64,000 nucleotides of DNA from Bacteroidaceae bacterium (GTDB lineage: Bacteria > Bacteroidota > Bacteroidia > Bacteroidales > Bacteroidaceae): NCBI GenBank assembly GCA_017517605.1, contig JAFWYQ010000113.1, forward strand, positions 1 to 64,000. The letters are read 5' to 3'. The position numbers were made by a program, and so were the translations under genes. This document shows positions 45,214-53,901 of the stretch, piece after piece. Numbering within the stretch: the stretch's first letter is position 1; each line of letters opens with the position of its first letter. The notes beneath the pieces are model-generated. The model worked only from the letters and a program-made list of their open reading frames with translations, was not told the DNA's origin and did no database searches.

Positions 45214-46314
45214 TTGGATACGTTTAATTACATACTCCCTGCTGAATGGGAGCCGCAAAGCATGGTGCAGCTGACATGGCCGCACGAAGAGACTGATTGG
45301 GCGGAGATGCTGGATGAGGTCTATGCCTGCTTCATCGCCATAGCCCGTGAGGTGACGAAGCGCGAACATCTGTTGGTGGTGACTCCCCATCCCGTTCGTG
45401 TGGAGAAACAACTCCGCGAGGCGGGTGTCAGTATGGAGCGCGTGACGTTGCACGAATGCCCCACCAACGACACGTGGGCGCGCGACCATGGATTCATTAC
45501 AGTATTACAAGTTGACAAGACGCAAGTTGACGAGTTGACAAGGAATAGTGCCGCATGGGCCTCGTCAACTCGTCAACTCGTCAACTTGTCAACTAAAATC
45601 CATCTCGATTTCTGCTTCAACGGATGGGGCATGAAGTTTGCCTCCAATCATGACAATCAAATAAACCGAAGCCTCTGTCGCGCAGGATTGATGGAGGGAG
45701 AGTATGTGGATTGCCTCGACTTTGTGCTCGAAGGAGGCTCCATTGAGAGCGACGGAGCGGGTACTCTGTTGACCACCAGCCATTGCCTGCTTGCCCCTAA
45801 CCGAAATGCACGATATACCACCAAAGAGGCTCTCGAAGCGAAGTTCCGCCAATGCTTCGGCACACACCAAGTGTTTTGGCTCGACCATGGATATCTGGCA
45901 GGCGACGATACGGATAGCCACGTGGATACCCTTGCACGCCTTTGTCCGAACGATACCATTGCATACGTGCAATGCACCGATGAGGCAGACGAGCATTACG
46001 AGGAGTTGCGCTTGATGGAGGAGCAGTTGAAGACCTTCCGCACGTTGGACGGACACCCCTATCAGTTGGTGCCTCTGCCCATGACGGATGCCATCATCGA
46101 AGGTGGCGAACGCCTGCCGGCCACGTATGCCAATTTCCTCATTATGAATGGTGCAGTGCTCTATCCTACGTATAACCAACCGATAAAAGACGCATTGGCC
46201 AAAGAGCAGTTGCGACGCATCTTCCCCAATCGCGAAGTGGTGGGCATTGATTGCCGTGCCCTTATCCGCCAACATGGGTCGTTGCATTGTGTGACGATGC
46301 AGTATCCAATCTGA
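45214..46314 (+). CDS. aguA: Agmatine deiminase
   Basis: Converts agmatine to N-carbamoylputrescine and ammonia. The guanidino-group deiminase fold is clear: LPAEWEPQSMVQLTWPHEETDW at the start, NDTWARDHGF, FNGWGMKF, CLDFVLEGGSIESDGAGTLLTT, and catalytic Cys359 in HGSLHCVTMQY. No ATG fits, so a TTG at 45214 is the likely start. Oddity: between RDHGFITV and LDFCFNGWG, about 30 residues (VDKTQVDELTR...STRQLVNLSTK) are encoded by an 8-bp-period repeat hairpin (45504-45596) that family members lack. Followed by aguB after 30 nt; together they make putrescine. Confidence 0.9.
   Translation: MDTFNYILPAEWEPQSMVQLTWPHEETDWAEMLDEVYACFIAIAREVTKREHLLVVTPHPVRVEKQLREAGVSMERVTLHECPTNDTWARDHGFITVLQVDKTQVDELTRNSAAWASSTRQLVNLSTKIHLDFCFNGWGMKFASNHDNQINRSLCRAGLMEGEYVDCLDFVLEGGSIESDGAGTLLTTSHCLLAPNRNARYTTKEALEAKFRQCFGTHQVFWLDHGYLAGDDTDSHVDTLARLCPNDTIAYVQCTDEADEHYEELRLMEEQLKTFRTLDGHPYQLVPLPMTDAIIEGGERLPATYANFLIMNGAVLYPTYNQPIKDALAKEQLRRIFPNREVVGIDCRALIRQHGSLHCVTMQYPI
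45504..45596. repeat. GTCAACTC/GTTGACAAG hairpin inside aguA
   Basis: Left arm: GTTGAC at 45511, 45526, 45534. Right arm: GTCAAC at 45564, 45572, 45580, 45588 (8 bp apart). The loop ATAGTGCCGCATGG is shared with 52115-52130. The insert keeps the frame. Confidence 0.85.
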
Positions 46315-46344
46315 ATTAAGAATTACAAAATCAAGAATAGAAAG

Positions 46345-47229
46345 TTGAAAACAATCAAAATCGGTCTTGTTCAACAAGCCAATACCGCAGACCTCCGCTA
46401 CAATCTGCGCAAACTGAGTGAGAATATAGCCTCCGTAGCAACACACGGAGCCGAGTTGGTAGTGCTTCAGGAATTGCACAATAGCCTTTATTTTTGCCAG
46501 ACGGAAGATACCCGTCTGTTCGATTTGGCCGAACCAATCCCTGGCCCTTCAACAGGATTCTATAGCGAGTTGGCCGCGATGCACCGCGTGGTGTTGGTGA
46601 CCTCTCTTTTCGAGAAACGTGCACCGGGGCTTTATCACAATACGGCCGTGGTGTTCGACAAGGATGGCTCCATTGCCGGCAAGTATCGCAAGATGCATAT
46701 CCCCGATGATCCTGCCTACTACGAAAAATTCTATTTCACCCCCGGCGACTTGGGATTTGAACCGATACAGACGTCCGTTGGCAAGCTCGGTGTGCAGGTA
46801 TGTTGGGATCAATGGTATCCCGAAGGGGCACGTCTGATGGCCTTGAAGGGAGCCGAGATACTTATCTATCCCACCGCGATAGGATGGGAGAGTACCGACA
46901 CCGACGAGGAGAAAGCCCGCCAGTTGGGAGCATGGGTGACGGTGCAACGTGGCCATGCCGTAGCCAACGGATTGCCCGTGGTGGCGGTGAATCGTGTAGG
47001 GCACGAGGCCGACCCTTCGGGACAAACAGGTGGTATCCAGTTTTGGGGAAACAGCTTTGTGGCAGGTCCTCAAGGCGAACTCTTGGCCGTGGCCGATAAC
47101 TATAAGGAGCAGAATTTGGTTGTTGAGGTGGATATGGCACGCTCGGAGAATGTGCGTCGTTGGTGGCCTTTCCTCCGCGATCGTCGTATCGACGAATTTG
47201 ATGCGCTCACAAAACGGTTCATTGATTAA
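46345..47229 (+). CDS. aguB: N-carbamoylputrescine amidase
   Basis: A nitrilase-superfamily enzyme that hydrolyses N-carbamoylputrescine to putrescine. The catalytic triad is Glu43 (VLQELHNSLYF), Lys116 (YRKMHIPDDP) and Cys153 (VQVCWDQWYPEGARL). 294 aa, usual length; GGIQFWGNSF is another conserved block. It starts at TTG (46345) with no better ATG. Directly after aguA, completing the agmatine route of polyamine synthesis. Confidence 0.93.
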   Translation: MKTIKIGLVQQANTADLRYNLRKLSENIASVATHGAELVVLQELHNSLYFCQTEDTRLFDLAEPIPGPSTGFYSELAAMHRVVLVTSLFEKRAPGLYHNTAVVFDKDGSIAGKYRKMHIPDDPAYYEKFYFTPGDLGFEPIQTSVGKLGVQVCWDQWYPEGARLMALKGAEILIYPTAIGWESTDTDEEKARQLGAWVTVQRGHAVANGLPVVAVNRVGHEADPSGQTGGIQFWGNSFVAGPQGELLAVADNYKEQNLVVEVDMARSENVRRWWPFLRDRRIDEFDALTKRFID

Positions 47230-47230
47230 A

Positions 47231-47390
47231 GTGAAGAATGAAGAATGAAGAACGAAGAGTGAAGAATGAAGAGTGAAGAATCCAATAGTCTGTACATTAT
47301 GATTCTTCGTTCTTCGTTCTTCACTCTTCACTCTTCACTCAGTATTGGATTCTTCACTCTTCGTTCTTCACTCTTCACTCTTTTGAACCT
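47231..47390. repeat. GAAGAATGAAGAGT repeats, period 7, folded as hairpin arms
   Basis: Left arm 47231-47281 is a run of GTGAAGAATGAAGAA-type heptamers; right arms 47303-47339 and 47350-47380 are TTCTTCGTTCTTCACTC-type inverses, giving two alternative stems. Behind it a TTTT run. It lies between aguB and the DUF4251 gene. Confidence 0.8.
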
Positions 47391-47447
47391 TCTTCCTGTT
47401 TCTGTTGTTTTGAGGGATAGATTTTTAACCCTTTAAAACAACAGATT

Positions 47448-48038
47448 ATGAAACGGATTTTATGTATTGCAGCATGTATAAGTATGCTTTGCGGTGGAGT
47501 GATGATGGCGCAATCGACTCGTCAAGAGCGTCGCGAAGCATGGAAAGAGGCACGAGCCATACGTCGTGCTGAAGCCAAGCAGTGGGAGGCTATCGAGGAC
47601 TCCGCGGCTTTTCAGAAGGCATTGGATGCCTTGAAGGCGGGCAGTTGGGTAATGGAGGCCGACAATGTGATTTTCCGCAACGGTATGTTGCGCTATGTGT
47701 CGTCCAACACCAATTATGTGGCCGTGCAGAATGGTGAAGGCACCGTGCAGACGGCCTTCAACAACTTTATCTATAGTCCCAACGGATTGGGTGGAGTGAC
47801 GGTGCAGGGCAATGTGTCCGACCAGCAGATCAGCAGGGACAAACATGGAAATGCCTTTATGAACTTCTCCATTTTTGGTGGAGCCATCTCGGCAACCCTT
47901 AATTTGACATTGACCGTAGGCACTAACGAGGCCAGCATCTACATCAGCCCCAACTTCAATGGCAACACATTGACAATGAACGGTACCCTTGTGCCTTACG
48001 ATGAGGCTACCGTGTTCGAGGGAATATCGTCGTGGTAA
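47448..48038 (+). CDS. Secreted DUF4251 protein
   Basis: 196 aa with signal peptide MKRILCIAACISMLCGGVMMAQ; after it a basic helical stretch (RQERREAWKEARAIRRAEAKQWEAIED), then the DUF4251 beta-rich domain (VMEADNVIFRNGMLRYVSSNTNYVAV ... LTLTVGTNEASIYISPNFNGNTLTMNG). Function unknown; periplasmic. Single gene. Confidence 0.85.
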   Translation: MKRILCIAACISMLCGGVMMAQSTRQERREAWKEARAIRRAEAKQWEAIEDSAAFQKALDALKAGSWVMEADNVIFRNGMLRYVSSNTNYVAVQNGEGTVQTAFNNFIYSPNGLGGVTVQGNVSDQQISRDKHGNAFMNFSIFGGAISATLNLTLTVGTNEASIYISPNFNGNTLTMNGTLVPYDEATVFEGISSW

Positions 48039-48055
48039 GCCCTCCCTCTCCCGAA

Positions 48056-48724
48056 TCAATATCCTCTGCTTCCAAAGATGCGGCTACCCACGCGCACCAG
48101 GGTGCTGCCTTCTTCGATAGCGATGGGATAATCGTCGCTCATGCCCATGGAGAGTTCGCAAAATTCGGACTTGCCTGAGAAGAATTCTTCCTTTACTTGG
48201 GAGAAAAATTTTCCCAACGTGGCAAATTCTTGGCGCACCTGAGCCATATCGTCCGTGTTGCTGGCCATGCCCATAAGGCCACGGATGCTTACATAGGGGA
48301 GGGTGCGCCATTCCCCCTCGGTCAGCATCTGATGGCACTCTTCGGGTGAGAAACCGAACTTTGTCTCCTCTTGTGCCACATGAAGTTGGAGCAGGCACGG
48401 GATGATGCGCCCTGCGCGTTGGCCTTGTCGGTTGATTTCGAGCAGGAGTTTGTAGCTGTCCACTCCGTGAATAAGTCTCACGTATGGGGCGATGTACTTC
48501 ACCTTGTTGGTTTGCAGATGGCCGATGAAGTGCCACTCGATGTCGGTGGGCAATTGTTCGTGCTTGGCCGTCATCTCCTGCACCTTGCTTTCGCCAAAGA
48601 TGCGTTGTCCGGCATCGTAAGCCTCCTGCAATGCCTCCACGGGATGGAATTTCGATACTGCCACCAGTCGCACTCCGTCGGGTAGGGTAGTGAGCACTTC
48701 GCGGATATTGTTCTGAATGGTCAT
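48056..48724 (-). CDS. yggS: YggS-family PLP-homeostasis protein
   Basis: A one-domain alanine-racemase-fold protein that carries PLP and keeps vitamin B6 balanced. The PLP lysine is Lys25 in LVAVSKFHPVEAL; FGESKVQEM, WHFIGHLQTNKVKY and SMGMSDDYPIAIEEGSTLVRVGSRIFG are the other signature blocks. 222 aa, full length. Convergent with the DUF4251 gene. Upstream is a 13-bp hairpin ending the previous minus gene. Confidence 0.93.
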   Translation of the reverse strand: MTIQNNIREVLTTLPDGVRLVAVSKFHPVEALQEAYDAGQRIFGESKVQEMTAKHEQLPTDIEWHFIGHLQTNKVKYIAPYVRLIHGVDSYKLLLEINRQGQRAGRIIPCLLQLHVAQEETKFGFSPEECHQMLTEGEWRTLPYVSIRGLMGMASNTDDMAQVRQEFATLGKFFSQVKEEFFSGKSEFCELSMGMSDDYPIAIEEGSTLVRVGSRIFGSRGY

Positions 48725-48755
48725 AATCTTTATTTTGACACAAATGTTATCTTTG

Positions 48756-48813
48756 TTTTAGACAGAAGAACATAAGGCCGTAGTTTTTTGTCCTTATCTC
48801 CTTCTGTCTAAAA
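48756..48813 (-). terminator. Hairpin after the DUF4494 gene
   Basis: TTTTAGACAGAAG (48756-48768) is perfectly inverted at 48801-48813, with inner ATAAGG/CCTTAT. On the minus strand it lies directly after the DUF4494 stop codon and before yggS. Confidence 0.6.
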
Positions 48814-48816
48814 ACA

Positions 48817-49284
48817 TCAAGCTTCAAACTCGGGTTTTGTATCTGGCTCAGGCACCACCTCGTAGCGATACACGTCCATGATGGCGGTTTCGGCCATGGA
48901 TGCGATTTCGTAATCCGCCATAGAGCCCTTCATGCCTTCGTCCAGTTTCTTTACCGCATTGCGGAGGTCCGATGCTTGAATGAGTACGTTCGTGGCCACC
49001 TTCTTCTCGTTGCCGCTCTTTTCGTCGAGGGTGATGAAGAGGAGCTTTGATTTGAACCAGCGGTCAGCGGCCTCTTCGTCGCTGAAGAACAGTTCGCTAT
49101 AGTTTGCCCGTTTGATGTCTGATACGGTGAATTCACCGCTGATGAAGGGCTTCATCTCTTCGATGATGCGTGCTTCGGCTTCGGTGAAACTGAGGGCATC
49201 CACCAAGTAGGGTTCAGTCACTTTCTTTACCATTCCGTTTTCCAATGTCTTCTCATAACGGATTTTGCATTCAAACCATGTCAT
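48817..49284 (-). CDS. DUF4494 protein
   Basis: 155 aa, MTWFECKIRYEKTLENGMVKKVTEPYLVDALSF matches DUF4494, a conserved Bacteroidota family of unknown function. Soluble alpha/beta protein; no catalytic motif seen. Located between a kinase-like gene and yggS, all on the minus strand, but separated by hairpins or gaps. Confidence 0.85.
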   Translation of the reverse strand: MTWFECKIRYEKTLENGMVKKVTEPYLVDALSFTEAEARIIEEMKPFISGEFTVSDIKRANYSELFFSDEEAADRWFKSKLLFITLDEKSGNEKKVATNVLIQASDLRNAVKKLDEGMKGSMADYEIASMAETAIMDVYRYEVVPEPDTKPEFEA

Positions 49285-49405
49285 AGTTTCTTCTTTATTC
49301 TTTTTTTATTTATGTTTATAATGTAAGTTTCGTTCGGGTTGTTTTTAGGGAGGATTCTTTTGCTACACCCTTTATCTCCTTTATTTCCTTAGGATAATTC
49401 TCCCT

Positions 49406-50614
49406 TTATTCACTCTGCAGCTCCTTCATCCGTTGGCGTGTCAGCTCTTCTATCACATCTGCGGCCACTTGCGAGGTCGAGATGGGGTCGAGGCCGTATT
49501 GTCGTGCCAGCTCCTCTTGCACCTCTTTCAATTCCTGCATTCCCCGGTTGGTCACGCTGGTGAAGATTCCCTTCTCGCTGTTCATGTGCTTTTTGGAGTA
49601 AATCTCGTTGATTACCGGCGCCGCTTTCTTATGGAAATCCTTCTTGAAGATGTCGTTCAACTTCCGGTCATACTCCTTCATCTGTTCGCTCTTTTCTCGT
49701 TCAATGGCGGCATCGCGTACGGCCATCGCCGAGTCGTTCAAGTAATACTCCTGCCCGGTGATGGAGTCATACACATAGGTGTTGTTTGCCGTAGGCTCTA
49801 CAAAGCGTATATCCTCTTCTCCGTTCGATGTGGTAAGCCAGAAGAGGAGGCCTGCCGCCATCAGGGTCGCCAATGCCCATGCTCCTCCTTTGTAGAGGAT
49901 TTGCATGGCCCGTCCTCGCTCTACCAGTTTGCGGAAATCCGCTATGTTGGCCGGTCGTTGGGAGGGATTGGCAGATGTGGCCCGTTGCACCGCTTGGCGG
50001 TATTGCAGGGGCAGTGTAGCCATGTCGTAGAGGTAGGCGATGAGCTTTCCCAAGGCATAGATGTCGCACGTCACGAAGTCCGTCGGCAGGGTTTCGCCGA
50101 ACAGCTCGGGTGCTACATATCCGTTGGGCTTCAATCCCAATTCGTGTATCAAATGGGTGTATGTGAAGAAGGGGTTGCTCAGTTTCACCCTCTTGTCGCC
50201 CTTGGTGAGCAGAATGTTGCGTGGGTGCAAGTCCAGTTGGCAGATGCCCTTTCCGTGCAGGTAATCCAGTGCATCGCACACCTCGTTGATAATGCGTTCG
50301 ATTTCGCTCTTTTCGGTTACGAATGAGGGATTCTCGTGCAGATACTCCTCCAGTGTCACACAGTGTGTTGTCTCCAGTGCCACTTCGTTCTCCTCTCCCT
50401 CAATCTCCTCTTGGCTGATGCGCATGATGTGCGGGTGTTTCAGATTCCTCCAGAGGGTGACCTCCTCTACAAATGAGCCTATGCACTCCCCGTCGGAGCA
50501 GTAGACAGGCTTCAGGCGGTATGTCAACACACTTCGTCCCCCCTTCACCGATTTGTAGGTTTCGGTCAGGTAGGCATCTGTCAGCATCTTGTCATTGCAT
50601 TTGTCAGTCTTCAT
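49406..50614 (-). CDS. Membrane-anchored Ser/Thr kinase-like protein, probably a pseudokinase
   Basis: 402 aa from the chosen start MKTDKCNDKM (the open frame reaches 50692 but its first 26 residues are a poor start region). Residues about 20-235 are a protein-kinase fold: HGKGICQLDLHPRNILL keeps Asp128 and Asn133 of the catalytic loop, and VAPELFG matches APE, but the DFG motif is replaced by LSNPFF (145-150), and no Gly-rich loop or VAIK lysine is visible. One membrane helix at about 245-262, then a charged coiled-coil C-terminal domain (periplasmic or cytoplasmic side not decided). ATP phosphotransfer is doubtful; a signalling scaffold is possible. Confidence 0.75.
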   Translation of the reverse strand: MKTDKCNDKMLTDAYLTETYKSVKGGRSVLTYRLKPVYCSDGECIGSFVEEVTLWRNLKHPHIMRISQEEIEGEENEVALETTHCVTLEEYLHENPSFVTEKSEIERIINEVCDALDYLHGKGICQLDLHPRNILLTKGDKRVKLSNPFFTYTHLIHELGLKPNGYVAPELFGETLPTDFVTCDIYALGKLIAYLYDMATLPLQYRQAVQRATSANPSQRPANIADFRKLVERGRAMQILYKGGAWALATLMAAGLLFWLTTSNGEEDIRFVEPTANNTYVYDSITGQEYYLNDSAMAVRDAAIEREKSEQMKEYDRKLNDIFKKDFHKKAAPVINEIYSKKHMNSEKGIFTSVTNRGMQELKEVQEELARQYGLDPISTSQVAADVIEELTRQRMKELQSE

Positions 50615-50769
50615 CACACTCTCTTTTTCTTGCACAGGGGCATTCCAAAAAACGAATGGCAAAAATAACCAAATTATTCGGTTGGTACACACATTCGGAG
50701 CAAAGATTTACCTTTTTGGGGATAAAATTGAGAAATAAGCCCCTTTACGGACAATTTTACTGACATATT

Positions 50770-50801
50770 TTTGCTGAGGTAAAACATTCGTTTTATCTTT
50801 G
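50770..50801 (+). promoter_or_regulatory. Promoter of the aminotransferase gene
   Basis: -33 TTTG (50770-50773), 20-nt spacer, -7 TATCTTTG (50794-50801); ATG at 50847. Confidence 0.75.
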
Positions 50802-50846
50802 CGCTTCATTTTGTTTAATTGCAATTAAAAATCTACAAGAGCAACT

Positions 50847-52046
50847 ATGCCCACTATATCGGTTCGCGGACAAGAGATGCCCGCATCGCCCATCAGAAAA
50901 CTGGCTCCCCTTGCCGATGCCGCCAAGGCACGCGGCACGCATGTATACCACCTCAACATCGGTCAGCCCGACCTTCCCACACCGCAAGTGACACTTGAGG
51001 CCATCCGCAATATTGACCGCAAGGTGTTGGAGTACAGTCCCAGCCAGGGATACCGCAGTTATCGCGAGAAACTGACGGGCTATTACAAGAAGTTCGACAT
51101 CAACCTTACGGCCGACGATATCATCATCACCACAGGAGGTTCCGAGGCAGTGCTGTTTGCCTTCCTCTCGTGCCTCAATCCTGGCGACGAAATCATTGTG
51201 CCCGAGCCCGCATACGCCAACTACATGGCCTTTGCCATTTCGGCAGGTGCCGTCATACGCACCATCACCACCACCATCGAGGAGGGATTCTCGCTCCCCA
51301 AGGTGGAGAAGTTCGAGGAACTTATCAACGAGCGCACCAAGGCCATCCTCATCTGTAACCCCAACAACCCCACCGGTTACCTCTACACCCGTCGCGAGAT
51401 GAACCAAATCCGCGATTTGGTGAAGAAGTACGACCTCTACCTCTTCTCCGACGAAGTCTACCGCGAGTTCATCTACACAGGTTCGCCCTACATCTCGGCT
51501 TGCCACTTGGAGGGCATCGAGAACAATGTGGTGCTTATCGACTCCGTATCCAAGCGCTATAGCGAGTGTGGTATCCGCATCGGAGCCTTGATAACCAAGA
51601 ACGAAGAGGTGCGCAAGGCCGTGATGAAGTTCTGCCAGGCACGTCTCAGCCCTCCGCTTATCGGACAGATTGCAGCCGAAGCCTCGCTTGATGCATCCGA
51701 CGAATACCTGCGCGAGACCTACGACGAGTATGTCGAGCGCCGTAAATGCCTGATTGACGGACTCAACCGCATCCCCGGTGTATATTCGCCCATCCCTATG
51801 GGAGCCTTCTACACCGTGGCCAAGTTGCCCGTGGACGATTCAGAGAAGTTCTGCGCCTGGTGCTTGGCCGAGTTCGAGTACGAAGGCGAAACCGTGATGA
51901 TGGCCCCCGCCAGTGGATTCTACACCACACCCGGTGCTGGACGCGACGAAGTGCGTATCGCCTACGTCCTCAAGAAGGACGACCTCGTGCGTGCCCTCTA
52001 CGTCCTCCGCAAAGCCCTCGAAGCCTATCCCGGACGAACGATTTAA
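50847..52046 (+). CDS. PLP-dependent class I/II aminotransferase (aspartate aminotransferase-like)
   Basis: Fold-type I aminotransferase. The PLP lysine is Lys236 in DSVSKRYSECGIRIG; LNIGQPDLPTPQ, NPNNPTGYLY and the C-terminal Arg region (GRDEVRIAY) fit aspartate/aromatic aminotransferases. 399 aa. No partner gene reveals the amino acid used. Its own consensus promoter precedes it; an 8-bp-period repeat follows. Confidence 0.9.
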   Translation: MPTISVRGQEMPASPIRKLAPLADAAKARGTHVYHLNIGQPDLPTPQVTLEAIRNIDRKVLEYSPSQGYRSYREKLTGYYKKFDINLTADDIIITTGGSEAVLFAFLSCLNPGDEIIVPEPAYANYMAFAISAGAVIRTITTTIEEGFSLPKVEKFEELINERTKAILICNPNNPTGYLYTRREMNQIRDLVKKYDLYLFSDEVYREFIYTGSPYISACHLEGIENNVVLIDSVSKRYSECGIRIGALITKNEEVRKAVMKFCQARLSPPLIGQIAAEASLDASDEYLRETYDEYVERRKCLIDGLNRIPGVYSPIPMGAFYTVAKLPVDDSEKFCAWCLAEFEYEGETVMMAPASGFYTTPGAGRDEVRIAYVLKKDDLVRALYVLRKALEAYPGRTI

Positions 52047-52055
52047 ATTCAACTT

Positions 52056-52198
52056 GACAACAGAGTTTTGAGTTTTGAGTTCTGAGTTCAAGGTTTATTT
52101 TAGTTGGCGAGGACATAGTACCGCATGGCCTTGTCAACTTATCAACTCGTCAACTTGTCAACTTATCAACTTATCAACTCGTCAACTGAATGTCAACT
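52056..52198. repeat. GAGTTTTGAGTTCTGAG and GTCAACTT repeats
   Basis: CAACT begins at 52135, 52143, 52151, 52159, 52167, 52175 and 52183, all 8 bp apart. ATAGTACCGCATGGCCTTGTCAACT (52116-52139) matches the aguA insert. A separate GAGTTTT/GAGTTCT word run lies at 52065-52090. Confidence 0.85.
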
Positions 52199-52214
52199 TT
52201 AAAATCATAATCCC

Positions 52215-53471
52215 TTGTCCCTCCCACTATTCATCGCCCGCCGCATGTATGGCAATAGCAGCCACGACGACACCGAGCGCGTATCGCGTCCGGCTGTCAC
52301 CATTGCCATGATAGGCATCGCCGTGGGGTTGGTGGTGATGATGCTCTCCATAGCCATATCCTTAGGTTTCAAGCAAGAAATCCGCAACAAGATAGTCGGT
52401 TTCGGAGCACACATCCAAGTGGCCAATTTCAGTCGTACCGATGTGTACGAAATGCGTCCTATTGTGGGAAGCGACAGCATTGTCCAGCTTATTTGCCAAG
52501 CATCGCCGGGAGTGCAGCACATCCAGCGCTTTGCCATCAAGCCCGGTATGCTCAAGACCGACGACGATTTCCAAGGCATCATCCTCAAGGGAATAGGGCA
52601 GGAGTACGACACCACCTTCCTGGCCAACCACCTGATTGAGGGAGTGATTCCCCTGTTTACCGACACCGCCTCCTCGGGCCAGGTGCTTATCTCAAAGCAA
52701 GTGGCCGACAAGATGGGTGTGCATGTGGGCGACCGCATCAACACCTATTATATCGAGCAGAATGTGCGTGCCCGCCGGTTCACCGTCAGTGGCATCTTTC
52801 AGACCAATTTTGCCGAGTACGACGACCGCTTCTTCATTACCGACATCTACACCGCCTCGCGCCTCAACAACTGGAAGGACGCAGATTGGGTCAGTGGGTT
52901 AGAAATCCGCATCTCCCCCGATGCATCGTTGGAGCAGTGTGCCGACGAGGTGGGTGCCTTCATCAACTCTCAGACCGACCGCTACGGCAATGCCTATCTG
53001 GCACAGAGCATCGACCAGCTCTATCCCTCCATCTTTGCCTGGTTGGAGGTGCTCAACACCAATGTCGTCGTCATCCTTGTGCTGATGTTGGGTGTAGCCG
53101 GATTCACCATGATTTCGGGACTTCTCATCCTCATCCTCGAGCGCACCAACATGATAGGTCTGCTGAAAGCCTTGGGAGCCACCGACCAGATTATCCGCCG
53201 CACCTTCCTCTATTTCTCCTCCTTCCTCATCCTCAAGGGCCTCTTTTGGGGCAATCTTGTAGGCATCATCCTATGCTTGGTGCAGAAGTATGCAGGCATC
53301 ATCCGCCTCGACCCGCAGACCTACTACGTCGAGGTAGTCCCCATCCAGTTGGATATCCCCCTTCTCCTCCTCCTCAATGTGCTCACGCTGGCCGTCTCCG
53401 TGTTCATGCTCGTGGGTCCCTCGTTGCTCATCTCGCGCATCAAGCCCGCCAAGGCCATCCGGTTTGAGTAA
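52215..53471 (+). CDS. LolC/E- or FtsX-type ABC transporter permease
   Basis: 418 aa with four membrane helices (about 24-48, 278-305, 322-350, 380-404) and a large periplasmic domain between the first two, the MacB/LolE topology. SLPLFIARRMYGNSSHDDTERVSRPAVTIAMIGIAVG is the typical N-terminus, so the TTG at 52215 is the probable start. Homologues move lipoproteins out of the inner membrane with an ATPase partner (LolD type), which is not encoded next to it. It is closely preceded by a repeat element. Confidence 0.88.
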   Translation: MSLPLFIARRMYGNSSHDDTERVSRPAVTIAMIGIAVGLVVMMLSIAISLGFKQEIRNKIVGFGAHIQVANFSRTDVYEMRPIVGSDSIVQLICQASPGVQHIQRFAIKPGMLKTDDDFQGIILKGIGQEYDTTFLANHLIEGVIPLFTDTASSGQVLISKQVADKMGVHVGDRINTYYIEQNVRARRFTVSGIFQTNFAEYDDRFFITDIYTASRLNNWKDADWVSGLEIRISPDASLEQCADEVGAFINSQTDRYGNAYLAQSIDQLYPSIFAWLEVLNTNVVVILVLMLGVAGFTMISGLLILILERTNMIGLLKALGATDQIIRRTFLYFSSFLILKGLFWGNLVGIILCLVQKYAGIIRLDPQTYYVEVVPIQLDIPLLLLLNVLTLAVSVFMLVGPSLLISRIKPAKAIRFE

Positions 53472-53776
53472 AAGTGTAAGGATTAGGGAGGAAAGTTAAT
53501 AGTGATAAGAGTTAAAATTAAAAGGGTAAAGTATAGTTTAAGCAATGGCTTATGGCGATGTTTTTCTCTGCTATAGCCATAGCCAACAGCCATAGTTGAA
53601 AAGTTCTTGTTACTCTTCACTCTTCATTTTACATGCAGAGGCTTGTGTCGATGGCCGTAAGAATCTGAATCACAATTTCCTAAATGTTACGTTTTTCCTT
53701 AGGATAAAAGTTCAAGGTTTAAGTATACTCTTCCCCTTACCCGTCCTCCATCGCTTAAGTTTCCCTGATGCTACAA

Positions 53777-53831
53777 AACTTGAGAGAGAGGGGCAAAACA
53801 TTCAAACTCCCTCTCTCTCAAGTTTTTTTTC
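53777..53831 (+). terminator. Terminator hairpin with T8
   Basis: AACTTGAGAGAGAGGG (53777-53792) is perfectly inverted at 53809-53824, followed by T. It lies 300 nt after the permease stop; the gap also holds AGCCATAGCCAACAGCCATAG words (about 53571-53596), similar to 28967-29008, and no gene. Confidence 0.8.
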
Positions 53832-53901
53832 GTAAATTCAGTGTATTAAAAAAATGTATTCATTGCCATCGTTCTGAATCTCATCATGGTTGATGATGAT
53901 G

